NCBI GenBank assembly: GCA_036897095.1
Contig: JAYMSP010002281.1
Span: forward strand, 1-25,136
Origin: Plantago elongata
Taxonomy: Eukaryota; Streptophyta; Magnoliopsida; Lamiales; Plantaginaceae
DNA: 25,136 nucleotides
Reading direction: 5' to 3'
In this document: one piece after another, positions 8,808 to 21,109 of the stretch
Numbering within the stretch: position 1 is the stretch's first letter
How the letters are laid out: each line of letters begins with the position of its first letter
Notes under the pieces: generated by a model
Databases searched by the model: none
Seen by the model: only the letters and a program-made list of their open reading frames with translations
Told to the model about the DNA's origin: nothing
Position numbers and translations under genes: made by a program

Positions 8808-10842
8808 AAATTAATCAAATCGCATCTTTAAAACTCATGTTAAAATTATTGATTGCAGAAATATCAGAATGAAAAAATTAGGAGAAAATCTTTCAATTTT
8901 GACATTTCTACATTCTTGTTTGTTCTCTGTCCCGCTCAATCTACTCGCAAGCATATCCCGACCGCCTTGGTCAGTGTTGAGATTGCTCGGTGTGGCTGAG
9001 TATAACAAGAACAGCTAATGCGTTAGGTAGCACCGGTGTAGCAATCGGGCTGAGTGCTTGAAGTGAAACTTTCGTAATTACTCCAACTTAATGATTTTTC
9101 TACATCCTCATCGGAACTGGATGATGGTAAATGTAATTTTGGATTTATGATGAAAACATTTTGGAGAAGTGTAGAGATTTAGACATTTTGACTTTAAGAA
9201 GTAGAATAAGAGAGAAAAATAAAATGTGGTGAAATGAGGTGAAAATAAATTTTATTTATAGAGTTAGAAATATAATTGTTGGTGTTTTGTTTAGGAAAAT
9301 CATATTTAATTTATAAAGATAAAAAGAAAAGAGAAAGAAAAATGGGCCATATGAACGTTGCTCTTGAATGACAGCTTTCAAAAATGGCCGTCCCTATGAT
9401 CCCTATGATCGGCCTGTTTAATGGAGCCCTATGGCCGATTATAGGACACGACGAGACCCTATAACCATTTTAATTGGAAATGGTCTTAATACCAACCGCG
9501 ATACACAATAGGTATACTTCTTTTTTATATTCATCTGCTCATCAAAATGTTTGTAAGTAATTGGTAAGTTGTGCCACAAAAAAGGTGACGGATTATATTC
9601 CTTAAATAGGTTATTATTGTTTCCCTACACAAAGATATCCTTTGGTGATCACATATATTGATGAAGGGTACACAAGTACATGCCATAAAGGCATAAACCA
9701 ATTCGTAGTTAGTAAATACGTCCTACGTGTACTAATGTCTACATTATATACTCTTGCCGCCAACTAGCTAACAACACGAATTATAGCATTGGAACTAGTT
9801 CATCAAATGTAAAATATGATGCACATTACAATGGATGGAGTTTGAAGGTTCGCCTTTACAAAAAGGCAAGAAAATATAAGAAAAGAGATGATGATGGATG
9901 TGTTTCTTTGTTGGGAGACCATCTCCATCGTGGTATCTCATTCAATTTTAAAATTTATACCACGTCAGTATTCCACTCATTACAATTTATTTTATAAGTT
10001 TTCTTCTTTAACAATGAGTACTGAATTTATATTATTTTAATATTTCTTTCAAACACAAATTTTCAGTTAATTTTCTTTTAAACTAGATTTTTGAACGGTT
10101 TTAAATATTATTAGTTAATTATAATAAAATTATCCAACTAAATTAATTATAATAAAATATATTAAGTTGAAATAAATAGAAAAGAAAAAACTAAATTAAA
10201 ACATAAAATAAACAAACAAGAAATTAACAAAAAGAGACAAGAAGAACATGCAAGAAATAAAACGTAGTCTAGACTAGAGCAGTAGAAAAAGAAAGAGGAG
10301 AAGTAGAAAGACAAACACAAACGAAACAGGCCACATTTTTAAATTTAAAAAAAAAGGAGTAGCAGCGGTGGGCTGCGTCCAAAATTTTCCAAACCTGAAA
10401 CCCATTATAAGACTCTACTGAACTGTGAAAATGGATTGCATCTCCATTGTAACTCTGAGTGAGATAATCTAATGGTTAGGGTTACTTGTTTATTAACATT
10501 TTGGATGAGGATGTTCACAGTGTGTTATTTGGATTCTTGTTTCTTTTATAACTTCATATGGATTAGTATTTTTTTCTTTAAACATGTATGCACTCGACTC
10601 AGTTTCTTTTGAGAATTGTTCTCTACCCCTTATTTAAGCACCTGATACATTGAGTGCTTACTTTTTTTTATAAATTCCAACTTTCTTTTGAGCATTTGTC
10701 TTTTCTATTTTTAACTAAAAAATTGACACGCGATACTCGCGTGCAAACTTTCAACTTATTATTTTTGTTGTACAATTATAAATTAATAATTATATACATT
10801 ACTGTAGAACTATTAATTACACCGTAGTATTAATTATTAATA
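8808..10842. other. Intergenic, no gene recognised
   Basis: About 2 kb of AT-rich DNA without a recognisable coding region. The only structured spot I see is a 13-bp stem with an 18-base loop at 9402-9445 (CCTATGATCGGCC against GGCCGATTATAGG), next to a direct repeat CCCTATGAT twice at about 9392-9409. A segment near 9915-9975 (ACCATCTCCATCGTGGTATC, CCACGTCAG) resembles the start of a MITE, but no matching end was found. Confidence 0.5.
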
Positions 10843-11102
10843 CTACCTCCATTCCAAATTAATCTTCTCGTATTTAATTTCGTTCTGTCCCAACTTCATT
10901 TTTTTGATCCATTAAATGAAAATTCTTTCTACTACCTTATGCAATATATCTCCTATTTAGTCAGTATTTGTCGTATTTTATTCATTATTTTTCATACTTT
11001 ATCACAATTTTTTTTATTTTAGAATCATCTCTCATATTTTATTTAATATTTTATTAAAACTTGTATCCGCCCCGCAGGAAGATAAACTCGGAACGGAGGG
11101 AG
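10843..11102. mobile_element. Stowaway MITE (Tc1/mariner type)
   Basis: The left end CTACCTCCATTCC and the right end GGAACGGAGGGAG are inverted copies, with similarity continuing inward for about 28 bp (AATTAATCTTC against GAAGATAAACT). TA dinucleotides flank the element (10841-10842 and 11103-11104), the target duplication typical of Stowaway elements, whose consensus end is CTCCCTCCGTCC. The body is 260 bp, AT-rich and non-coding. Confidence 0.92.
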
Positions 11103-11104
11103 TA

Positions 11105-12285
11105 TAATGTAATATATCTTTTAATAAGATCAAACTATATAATGTGTTGTTAGAAGAACAAACAGTTAAAATGAAGGGTAAAGATAAAAAGATATTTTGG
11201 TTTGTTTACTACTTTGATAATGTTCATTTCTATAATAATAATAGATAGATTAAACTTAGTTTTCTTTTGATTGGTCTTCTTTTTAGAATAGTATATTCAC
11301 TAGAAACGTATTAGGTATTTTTTCTTAAAAAAAGACGTATTAGGAGCTTAATGACTTTCAACTTATTTCACTAGAAAATCACTAGTTACTCCGTTGACAC
11401 AAACACCCACGAAGTTTATTGTAACATTTGGAGTTCTGAAACGTTTAGTCTTCTACTAGAGCTAGATAAAACTTGTGACACTCAACTATCACTCCATTGG
11501 AGTTTGAAGGCTAAGGTTTGTGATGCATTGTGGATAGGATGAACAATAGCGGTTGTTGAGGAAATTCTCAGGGTTTTTTTCAATAATATTAATCTGTTTA
11601 TGAATAGTGTCTGACAAAGCTTAAATACTCCAAATCATCATCCCTAACTCTAAAATAAAAGGAAAAATTACCAAAACGTCATAATACTAACCTACCAAAT
11701 GTAATAAACTTTTTAGAAATTACAAATAAGCCCCTAAAATCACAAAAACGCAATTTTAACCCTCCAGACGATGTCGGATTGCCAAAATTCGTCTTGCATC
11801 ATGGCAAAGCTTCGTTTCTGGTCACAAAACTTCGACCCCACGTCCAAATCAAACAATTGTTCGCCAAGACTTAATTTCGGCAGGTTTCGTTCTCCATCAG
11901 TTTGCTTCTCACTGTGAACTTCCAATGTCCCAATGTTTTGTAGATTATGTTGTATTGGTTACGCCGTGTCACTTTATTGTTATCATTCCTTCCATATACT
12001 GGTATATTTTAGTTGTAAGAATGTATATTCCATCAAACACATAATAAATTTGTTCCTTTTGGAAACATAATTTAATATAAATCACACAAAACCTTGCATT
12101 GGTATATGTTCATATAACATTAGATTTCAATATTAAAAAAAAAAAAACTCTAAACCAAGTCTAAAATCAATTAAAGATAATTTTGCTAGAAATTCACTAA
12201 ATAGCAAATAAGTATAGCTAATACTTTAATTAAGGAGAATACATTATGCCAAAGTTAATCAAGTTATATCAATATTCACAAAAAT
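11105..12285. other. Intergenic, no gene recognised
   Basis: AT-rich sequence. The open frame on the minus strand at 11740-11925 shows no family resemblance. I see no RNA gene or transposon end. Confidence 0.45.
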
Positions 12286-12771
12286 ATAAATATAAAAAGT
12301 GAGTCACTGCATAGTGCACACTCTAATTTCACAACTCTTATCAATATCATCACAAAACCCTCTTCTTCTACCTCTTCCATGACCTTCTCGTCTCTACTAC
12401 GAAGCATGGCTCCCCAATCATCACCTAACACCAAAATTTCGACGTGTCTGTCTCCAAGTCGATCTTAGCAATCCCATAACATTTCATGAACGGATCAGCT
12501 CAAGATTCATACCATATCAAACGATTCAACGGGTCAATTCACCTGTATTCAAATTTAACTTAATTCCACGTATTTCGAATTTTAAATGGACCATTATTTA
12601 ATATTTAAATTAAAAAAGAACACAAAAATAAATCATAAACCTAATCCCAATTCCCAAATTGACCACCACTCGTTCACTCCTCACGTCACATCGACCACCA
12701 CCGCGCGCCTGTCCTCCTCACCGTTGTCTGCTGCTCACGAGCTCCTGCTACTGATTTCCAAAGTACAGGTA
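12286..12771 (+). promoter_or_regulatory. Possible promoter and 5' untranslated exon
   Basis: A TATAAATATAAAAAG stretch (about 12287-12300) is followed by CT-rich sequence (12358-12400). A GC-richer segment then runs to a good donor, AAAGTACAG|GTAATTTC, at about 12768. This is the layout of a plant transcription start with an untranslated first exon. The small open frame at 12586-12864 crosses this donor and has no recognisable domain. Which gene it would serve is unknown; the next clear plus-strand gene starts at 14904. Confidence 0.25.
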
Positions 12772-13367
12772 ATTTCTCTATGGCTACCCCTGTGCAGTGA
12801 TTCCAAAATAAATCATCAATCAGGTGTATTCTTCAGCTTCCAAAAATTTACCAAAATATTGTGAGCTTTGAAGTGATAACTAGGTGATTCTAGCATTTAT
12901 GTCTTTTATATCATCTTGCATTCCCACGTAACAGATGAATGAGCATGGCTCCTTTCGATGAGGTTATCATAGATACAGGCATTAGCATTTATAGCATAGC
13001 ACATTATTATGGAGTAGTTGGTTTCTCTTCATTTTTTATGCACTTGGATGTCCTCGGATTATCAATACACAGATCAATCGAGATGAATGGATATGTGCTT
13101 GTAAATTTGCAATTCTTCAATGAAAATTGGTGGTAGCTTGTTATGCTTGAGTAAAGTAAGAGTTTTGATCTTTGGGTTGTTAGCAACATCTCTTCATAGG
13201 AATGTATATCATAATCTTGCTCTGGAAAACTATGAAAGGATGGTGCATGATTGTTTGTTCAATAGGGCGAGTCGTACTTGTTAGATAGAGGCCAGTTGAT
13301 CTGACTCTTCTGTTTGTCAGTGTTCTTTCAAAATTGCTGAGAAACCATGTTGTCTTGATCTTACCAG

Positions 13368-13470
13368 GCATCCATTTTCGATTACTTCAGCACCAAGTGA
13401 TCACTATTTGGGTGTCCATATACGTGCATTAGGGGACTGGACTACAAAACTTAGAGATTGGTTTGCAAAG
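13368..13470 (+). pseudogene. Isolated exon of a respiratory burst oxidase (NADPH oxidase, RBOH)
   Basis: The segment between acceptor TTACCAG| and donor GCAAAG|GTGGGG encodes 34 residues: [16 protein letters not shown], then [10 protein letters not shown] and [17 protein letters not shown] is the FAD-binding signature of the NADPH oxidase/ferric reductase family, and the following HIR.LGDWT is characteristic of plant RBOH proteins, which make apoplastic superoxide. The sequence is open, with plausible exon edges and phase. No other part of RBOH (EF hands, transmembrane core, NADPH-binding C-terminus) can be seen nearby; the frame outside closes quickly (TAG shortly after the donor). Most likely a captured or leftover exon, not a working gene. 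Confidence 0.8.
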
Positions 13471-13749
13471 GTGGGGAATTCTTAGTATTCTGCCTGTCAA
13501 TTTTCATGGCAGTTTGGTCATTTAGCTTAGCAAGCTGATAAAATATACATCTCATAACACATTTAAAAAGTCGAACCAAACAGCAAACCGTATTTCGTAA
13601 TACATATCAAAATCCCTACCAAGCAACGTGATTTTCGGTCAACATATCATAAATGCACACTAAAACATTTGTGGGCTTTACATTTGTGTTTTTGACAAAA
13701 TAAAACACACTCTCTAAGGAAGTGTAAGCCCCAACCAATTTACTGATAA

Positions 13750-13881
13750 ACCTAATGTGATGATGAAGCACCGAAACGAACAACAACGCCTTACTCACGC
13801 CTTCTTCTTTCTTCAGCCTCCTCTTTTCTTCCGCTCCGCCTCCAGTCAACAGTCTTCCGGATGGTGCTGCGACGCAAGAAA
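13750..13881 (+). other. Exon-like segment with splice donor, possible 5' exon upstream of the IMP2 gene
   Basis: A GC-richer, CT-rich block runs to GCAAGAAAG|GTAGGTTC, a good donor at about 13880. An open frame through it (from 13757) encodes Phe-, Pro- and Ser-rich residues including RSASSQQSSGW, which could be a leader but matches nothing I know. Another exon-like block, TGCTCTAG| to ACATTAG|GTAATT, lies at about 14046-14078. Both could be untranslated exons spliced to an acceptor near 14864 ahead of the ATG at 14904. This is an inference from splice-site patterns only. Confidence 0.3.
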
Positions 13882-14169
13882 GGTAGGTTCCATAATCACT
13901 CAAACATTTCGTTTCATTAATTGCCTACTCGTTGATTGCATTTTCCTCTTTCAAATTCGTTCTCTAGGGTTCTGAATTTTTGCCTGATTTTTAATGGATT
14001 GGTGATGGTGACTAACTCAGCCCCTGGCCTCCTGCTTCTGCTCTAGTCCTCTTCTCGCCTGCTGCTCTTTGACATTAGGTAATTTGATGTTTATATTGAA
14101 TTTACAGAATGGTGCATTTGCTTCAATGGATTGATAACTACTATGAGACTATGTTTACTTTGTTTATTG

Positions 14170-14385
14170 TGTCACTGTCTACTCTATTCAAACAACCCAA
14201 CCAACTGGTGCTGTAACTTGCAATGCCATCTTTTTTTTTCTTTTCATTTTATTGTTATGTCTTTACTATGTACTCAAACAACTAACTGGTGTTTTAACGC
14301 GATCATTTTTATTTATTTCTATGTCTCTACTAAACAACCAACTAGTGTTGTAATATGAGCTTTATTATTTTATTGCTATGCTATC
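14170..14385. repeat. Degenerate tandem repeat, three copies
   Basis: The unit is CAAACAACCAACTGGTGTTGTAA followed by a T-rich stretch and TTATGTCTCTACTA. Copies start near 14188 (CAAACAACCCAACC), 14275 (CAAACAACTAACTGG) and 14332 (AAACAACCAACTAG). Unit length drifts because the T-rich part varies. An open frame at 14131-14358 across it is incidental. Confidence 0.65.
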
Positions 14386-14903
14386 CTTGATGGGGGAGGA
14401 AGATTACTTGGGAGATTGGATGAGTGTATATATTGAGAGAAAGTTAGCCTTAGTGAAGATTTGATCATTGATTAATTCTATACAATGAAGAATTGTAGAA
14501 TGCAACGCATGTAGTTGATCGTAATTTTTTTGTTGAAACACGATGTTAGTAGTCAGGATTTCGTCATGTATTTTGTCGACAATGTATCTTATGTTTTTCT
14601 ATTGAAACTTATTATGTAATTAATATTTTGGCATGACAACTCATGATGTTGAGTTATATATATATATATTTTTAATGATTTGCTGTTTAATTTTTTTTAA
14701 TTAATCAGCACATTAGTTCTAAAAAAGTTATTTATCCCAGGGATAAAAAAATTACTAGATCCGCCAATTTTCTAGAAAGATACATTTTGCTTCTGTGTTT
14801 CAATTTCACAATTCATGATTTCTTTTCTTTTTTTGGGAAAATACTTACCCCATTTCCGAAACCAGAAGATAATCATCCGATCCGATATTGAACCAGAACA
14901 AGA

Positions 14904-17669
14904 ATGAGTACCAGTGCTACAAATTATCTATGGAGAGTAGCTAAATCCTCTTTCACAGCTGGGATTATAGGTCTCACTGTATCTGACCGATACGCTAGCT
15001 TTATGGCCGTTCGTGGTTCCTCTATGTCTCCAACTTTTAATCCCAATTCTTCTTCATATGGTAACTTTTCATTTCTCATTCTTTCATCAACAACTATTTG
15101 CTTCCAATTATTTACTTGCTCCCTTGCTTCCTGTTTCGTCTCAGATGATTATGTTTTGGTTGAGAAGATTTGCCTCCACAACTACAAGTTTTTGACTGGT
15201 GACGTTGTGGTTTTCCGGTGATTCCACTTATCCTCACTGTGTTAACTCTCAAAACCTAGATTCAAATAGGGATGTTATTGCTTGCTCTTGTATTTATGCT
15301 GATTGTATTGTGTATTAGTACTTCATTGCTTCCGTTACCACTCCGTATATGTTTTAAGTTTCAATCTGATTCTCTAAGAATCTAATAATCCTAGCCCTGA
15401 TTTTGTTTGTGGAGTATTTAGTAAACAAGAATAGATATGCAACCATTTTTCTTATGACAATCGGCGATAGGTGCATATGCTATGACTTAGTTCAAATCAT
15501 TTCCCAAGAATAGATTTTAGTGATGCTACTTTCAGGTGTACTACGGGTCTTGATGGTTTTATGTGTCTTGCAGATTGTATTCTTCCCGAGTATTTCTTTT
15601 ATTATCACGAGCACATGATCACCTCCATGATGCGCATCTTTGTACTACCTGCCATCGTACTCTATTTCCATATATGCAAAAAGTTCAATAAGACTTTGAT
15701 GTAGCCTGAGCTCCAGATGTGTGGACACATTATAGATCCATAGAGTGTCCGTCTAGGACTGTGAAAGAGGTAGATAGAGTCCCAGATTAACGTGTCAGTT
15801 GCTATTGGAGCTACATAATGGTTCTATCTTATTGATATGGAGTCAGAGTGATGATGGATGAGCTCATAGAATGACCGACTTGAGCAACAGTCATGGTGAG
15901 GCCATTTATGCTTAGGGAGTTGGGAAGTACCTAGTTTCTTAGCACTAGTTTCTCATATTGTGAGTAGCACTGTAGTAGTAAACGTCTTATATAAAATATG
16001 TTCATGCACGTGTTTTTTGATAGAACTGCGGTATTAATTTGTGGAGATAGGGTTTATTAAATTTTTAAATTCGTATATTTTTCCCTTGAATTTACAAAAC
16101 CTAAGACTTTTTGCCCAGCTAAATTTCTCTACTAGCATTTTGGACCCCCAAATTTCAATCATCTGTCCGCTCTGTACTTCCGCATACCTAATCGTTTTGC
16201 TAATCAAATTGTATTGCATATTTTGCAGTTCCCCAAGTAATTTCAGAGAGAAAGTCATAAAGAGAATTACTGCGATACCTGGTGAGTGGATCCATCTCTC
16301 ATCTGACAGCATACAGGTGCCTCAAGGGCATTGTTGGGTTGAGGGAGATAATGCTGCTTCTAGTATGGATTCAAGATCACATGGCCCGGTAAGTCTGAAG
16401 CTTAAAATGACTGGCCGAGAAGCCAAAATGAAACATGCATTTATGTAAGTGTCAACCATGCTTTCCTGACACTGCTCTTACCAATAATCGGAAAATATGC
16501 GGATAGAGTTTATGCGAATTATATTTGCAGGCCTTCTTCCTATTTTTGATGGAACCAAATGCATTTATTAGCTGAAAGATATTTTATTTTCTCATTGATA
16601 TTTCCTATGTGGGCTATAGGAAATTATATAGTTGGTGTGAAATTGAGAGCAACATTTGTTATATAGAGAGAAATCGTATTTATATTAGAAACGATTTCTT
16701 ATTGTTTTTTCAATGCCCCTACGATGAACGGTGATTGACATCAATAAAATAAATTATTAGCTTGTTATTCGAGTTGTTTGAATTGTCCTCACTTGTTATG
16801 TTACATTGTGTTACTTCATCTTAACATTGTTGCTTTGCATGAAACTGATGTAAGTTTCCATCATCAGGGATCAAGGTTCCCATATAAAATTTCTTGACAA
16901 TTCGTAATCACCATTTGACCATAAACTTATCCTACATTATATTGTTCAAATAATAGAAACTGTTATACTTCGAAAGTATATTGATTATACCTTCGGAATA
17001 TAATTTTCTTAACTATATTGCCTATAGAATTTAGGTTTAGTCTGTAATTAAAACGTTAAGTTTGACTGGCAACCTTGAATACATTTTCTTCTTTGAGCAG
17101 TTTACGTTATGGCAATGAAGTGGTTTGTACCTGACTGGATTTCTTCCAATTAGTAAGTAGTAATTTGACAATTCCAGATGGAGTTAATTTTACTAACTGG
17201 TCTTTCTGGCTTGCTATTTTACTCTTGGTTAAAATTAATGTATTAGAGCTCTGGTATCTAATAAGGGGTGTAGACTTCAGAATAATATGTGATAAGTTTT
17301 TCTGGTCTGATTCTATTTGAGATAATAAATGAGTTTTGATGTTATTTTCTTGGACTAGTTGGTTTGGACATTTTTCCTGGTATTACATGTATAGTTGGTT
17401 ATACACTTCACCTACTACTGAAGTGAAGTAGAATTGGCTATAACAGCATAGATATGTGTTTTTTTACAATAAAGCTGTCAAATATGTGTGGGCACTGCAT
17501 GTGTCTCTGCTATGAATTAACTAAGTGTTGATACTGCTTGGATAAATTGGTATTGTTGTTTATATTTGTCTCCGATAAATTCCAGATTCCTCTCGGGTTG
17601 ATATGTGGCCGCATCACCCATGTTGTATGGCCACCTCAAAGAATGGGTAGAGTTGATAGTAAAGTCTGA
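14904..17669 (+). CDS. Mitochondrial inner membrane protease subunit 2 (IMP2-like), signal peptidase S26 family
   Basis: Four exons join in frame: 14904-15060, 15145-15217, 16229-16388 and 17586-17669 (stop TGA). All introns are GT-AG (84, 1,011 and 1,197 bp). The 157-residue product is close to the usual plant IMP2-like length. It has one N-terminal hydrophobic segment (about residues 15-27), the box VRGSSMSPTF with catalytic Ser40, DDYVLVEK and GDVVVF, the box VIKRITAIPGEW with catalytic Lys88, GHCWVEGDN, and the DSRSHGP box (124-130). These are the S26 signature regions. IMP2 works with IMP1 in the inner membrane, removing the sorting signals of proteins delivered to the intermembrane space. 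The catalytic dyad is intact and no stop interrupts the joined frame. Longer open frames over 16041-16448 and 14904-15221 are exons read into introns. Confidence 0.95.
15218..16228 (+). other. IMP2-like intron 2
   Basis: The 1,011-bp intron has donor TTTTCCG|GTGATT and acceptor TTTTGCAG|TTCCCC. It splits an Arg codon (CG/T). No other feature is recognisable inside it. Confidence 0.85.
16389..17585 (+). other. IMP2-like intron 3
   Basis: The 1,197-bp phase-0 intron has donor GGCCCG|GTAAGT and acceptor AATTCCAG|ATTCCT. It is AT-rich. I see no nested gene or transposon end. Confidence 0.85.
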
Positions 17670-18960
17670 TCGTGCGATGTTAATGCGGCTGCCATTTTTT
17701 TCTTGACAAAAAGACGGGGCAGATTAGTCCATATGTTCAAGTGCAAATAATTTGTAACATGAGGTCTTTACTCTTGAGGTTGATTTTTTTACGCACTTCC
17801 ATTCCGTAGAGCATTGCCAAGAGGATCACATTCTTATACATTCAAATCTGCAGTTTTGGGACTAGAGTAAAAGCAAGGTTAGCCGCTTTCTTTGCAGGTG
17901 ATAGGTTAATATACCTTGACAGTTAGCATTTCTCCACAGATGTTATAGACATGTAATTTGTACGTTATATGTTGTCGATGCGGAAGGAATTGTTTCATTA
18001 TTGATTGTATACTATAATGATGTACAATTTTATTCCTCCCATTACCATAGAAGTTGCCAGTATTTGTGAATTATTCAATTCGTAATTCAATTTTGGTGTG
18101 TGAATAAGATTCGATTCGTGATTTGTTCTTGGTAAGGACTTGAAAGGTTTAAAAAATGAGAAACTCTTAAATTTATATAACAATATACAGTTTACAAATA
18201 GATAAAATTTACAATTTATATATAAAGTTACACTATTAATATATAATATTGTAATACCCTTAAAACTCTAAAAAACTGAACTTTCAAAAAAAAATTATTT
18301 AAAATTTTATTAGCATACAGATCTTGTAATCTTTTTGTTTCAGCCCTGTTTGTGCCCAGAATATGACCTTGAACATTGCCAAATTATAAATATGTCCTTC
18401 CACAATTTTATCCTATTTCTCCCAGCTCCATAAAATTATTGTTTTAACTTTGTGACCGTACTTTACCCTTCTTGACCTATTAAAACCGTAGTAGATGTTT
18501 TGTGGAGTTTATAAGTGGTGTTTTGGATGATTTGGAGGTTCTAGTTGACTTGGAGGATTCGAGTTGCAATTAAGAGCTCTTGTGATTGGTTATGCTAAGC
18601 ATGGATTCGTATCGACTTTGAGGTAAGGGGGTTTTCTTGACACTTTTCCGGCCGATTTATTGAGCAATTCCGGCTGGATTAATTTTGAGGATCTGATGCT
18701 AATTAGGTGGCTTATCGAAAATTGCAGATCTAAGGTAGCTTATAAAAAACATAACAAAGCTTAGAAAGCATTGCTGGAATCATGGATTTGGAGGTAATGT
18801 TCTATTTTTAGGTGTCATGGGGTCTCTATTTATAGTGTTTTGTTCATTTGATCTCTTTAGGCTACATATAATATTGATTACTGCTTTCTTCGTTGATTGG
18901 AAATATAGTAAATTGATTCAAGCAAGATAGATCATGGTTTACATCAATAAATTCTAGAGA
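17670..18960. other. IMP2-like 3' untranslated region, then intergenic sequence
   Basis: The first few hundred bases should hold the 3' untranslated region; GCAAATAATTTG near 17742 is a weak poly(A)-signal candidate. Beyond that the sequence is AT-rich (about 18160-18310). A GC-richer block at about 18500-18800 has no open frame or domain that I recognise. Confidence 0.4.
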
Positions 18961-18967
18961 TGAGTAG

Positions 18968-19917
18968 TGGTGGAGCAATGTACTTAAAGTAGTATGTCAT
19001 AAGGTCTGGTTTTGTGAGAATGTGAGGATAAAGTTGGGAGATGGGATATCAACTCAGTTTTGGGAAGATAGGTGGAGAGATGATGGGCAGTGTTTTAGAG
19101 ATGAGTTTCCTAGACTTTATAGCTTTGAAGTGTCTAAAGATTGTTTGGTGGCTAGTAGAGTAGGAAATTGTGGGTTGTTTGCTGATTTCAGGTGGAATTG
19201 GAGACGTAAACCGTTTGTGTGGGAGGAGAAGCTCATCAGTGATTTAGAAGGTTGGTTGAGGTCAAATCTGCTGCTGTGAGCCCGGACAGCTGGGTGTGGA
19301 TTGAAAGTAATATAGACACATTTTCTTGCAAAAACGGATATGATCTGCTAGCAGCTCAAGGAATTGGTGCCTCACCGGATGCATTACATTTAGCAAAATT
19401 AAATGGAACAAATGGAGCCCTCCGAGTTCAATGCATTTGTTTGGAAGATGGTCCAAGATCGAATTCCCACCCGGCTGAACTTGAGAAAAAGGATCATAAT
19501 TCATGAAGATGTAAGTATTTGTTTTGGTTTGTGTAATGAGGAAGTGGATAAATCAACCATTCATTTATTCTACAGGTGCAAATTTAGTCTGTTGGTGTGG
19601 AAATTAATTGGCAAATGGATTGATGTAAATATTGTGGTGGATGGAGATGTCCAAGAAAATCTGAGTGCATTCACCAAAAACATACCGATCAAAGCAAAAG
19701 AGAAATTGCAAGCAATTTGGCATGGAACTATATGGCACATCTGGTTAATCAGTAATGAGAAATTCTTCAATGGTGTCGACTGTCGATCCGTCATCCTTGG
19801 AAATGCTGGAGAAGGTAAAAGTTTAATGTTTGGTCATGGATGAAGGCTAAAGATAGAATACCGAATTCATACAGGTTCTGCGATTGGGAGATTTATCCGA
19901 AAGGTATTCTATGTTAA
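18968..19917 (+). mobile_element. Decayed LINE: C-terminal end of the reverse transcriptase ORF with zinc-binding domain
   Basis: Four frame segments follow one another: 18968-19279, about 19280-19400 (shifted), 19403 to about 19815 (back in the first frame) and 19822-19917 (shifted again, stop TAA). In order they show WWSNVLK, IKLGDGISTQFWEDRW, WNWRRKPFVWEE, DSWVWIES..FSCKNGYDLL, FVWKMVQDRIPTRLNLRKR, CFGLCNEEVDKSTIHLFYRC and VWSWMKAKDR. This is the usual order in plant LINE-1-type polyproteins, ending in the zinc-binding reverse-transcriptase domain (zf-RVT) with a C..C...H..C-type pattern. The endonuclease and catalytic RT domains are missing (5' truncation, common in LINEs). At least three frameshifts make it a relic. 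A probable 3' untranslated part runs to about 20165. Confidence 0.85.
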
Positions 19918-20165
19918 TTTGCGTGGGTATTCGAATGGGATCAGGAAGGCTTGGCTAATGGTTTCTGGCTTCCGATATGGTGTGCACGACATACTTTTGG
20001 CGCTGGATTTTAATTCTCTAGAGCTAGTTGAGTTTATTGAGATTCTGGTGTGGAGTGTTTTATCTTGGTTGAGATGTTGAAATTTTAGTAAGACTTAGTT
20101 GTACAAGTTTCTGCCTATGGGCATGACTTGTGCTCTCATAGTCCTCTTCTCAATATATTTAAACT

Positions 20166-21008
20166 TTGAAAAATGGAAACTTTGTCACCTGGTATGATCT
20201 AAATATAAAAGTAGAATGTTCACTCAAGAAAATTCTTGGCTTGCATTTCACTTATACAGTGCATCTCGGAGGTGATTTGCTTCATCACTTGTCATTCTTT
20301 TTATTTGTTCTTGACTGGTCCATTTAAATCCAATTTATCGAAAATGTCATCATCGGGTTTGGTAGTTATCTAATGTTTACCGAAAAATCATGATCATGAA
20401 CGAAGCTGAGTTTTCTCTCTGAGTTTGAATGATGATTCTGTGTGTGGTGATTTATTAATATCGGGCTTGTACCATTTGTTTGTTTGGTGCTATCTTATCA
20501 TAAGTGATCATTTTATCCGTTTCAGCTTATATCACCAAGAAGAGTTATCAGATAAGCCTCATTAAACATTCCCCTGATGTGTTAATCTGCAGTATAATGT
20601 AGTAGAACTTTCGTCTGCTTGACTAGAACGCCAATAAGAAAACACATAAAGAGCACATAAGAAAACATCGTCTATGGAAAATCAACTCAACTTAGCAATG
20701 TCGATGACATCTTCTAAACTAATTGTGCGGAGAACAAGTACAACACTTTCTCCACATGGACGATCCGATCATTAGCCCGACGTCCGAGGCGTGTGGATGA
20801 TATGTTATCCCATTAGGTATACACATATCCCATCAGGCATACACATATTCACAGTTGAATGTTGTCCATTATCAGTGGGGGTCGGGTGCGGCAGTGAATC
20901 TCTAGTCAATTGAAAACTCTGGATCCTAACGGAAGAAGAAATCAACAAACGAGGTTGGTGAAGTCTGCTTAGAAGATTTGGATCTAGAAAACACAAAAGG
21001 AGCATTGC
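20166..21008. other. Intergenic, no gene recognised
   Basis: No coding or RNA feature recognised. A short direct repeat, TACACATATCCCATCAGG and TACACATATTC with a CAT(C/T)AGG(C/T)AT variant, lies at about 20815-20851. Confidence 0.4.
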
Positions 21009-21109
21009 TTGAATGTAACCACGAGTTTCATCATGCGTGTATTATTAGTTCGGAAGAAACTCTACCCTCTTTGTAGGGCAAATATCATTATGTTTTTGTA
21101 CAAACAGAG

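Noticed and set aside
12939..13136. 65-codon frame near the RBOH exon as part of the same gene
   Set aside because: Its residues do not match any RBOH region and no suitable splice sites connect it.
16041..16448. 135-codon frame as a separate gene
   Set aside because: Its second half is exon 3 of the IMP2-like gene (16229-16388); the rest is intron read-through on both sides.
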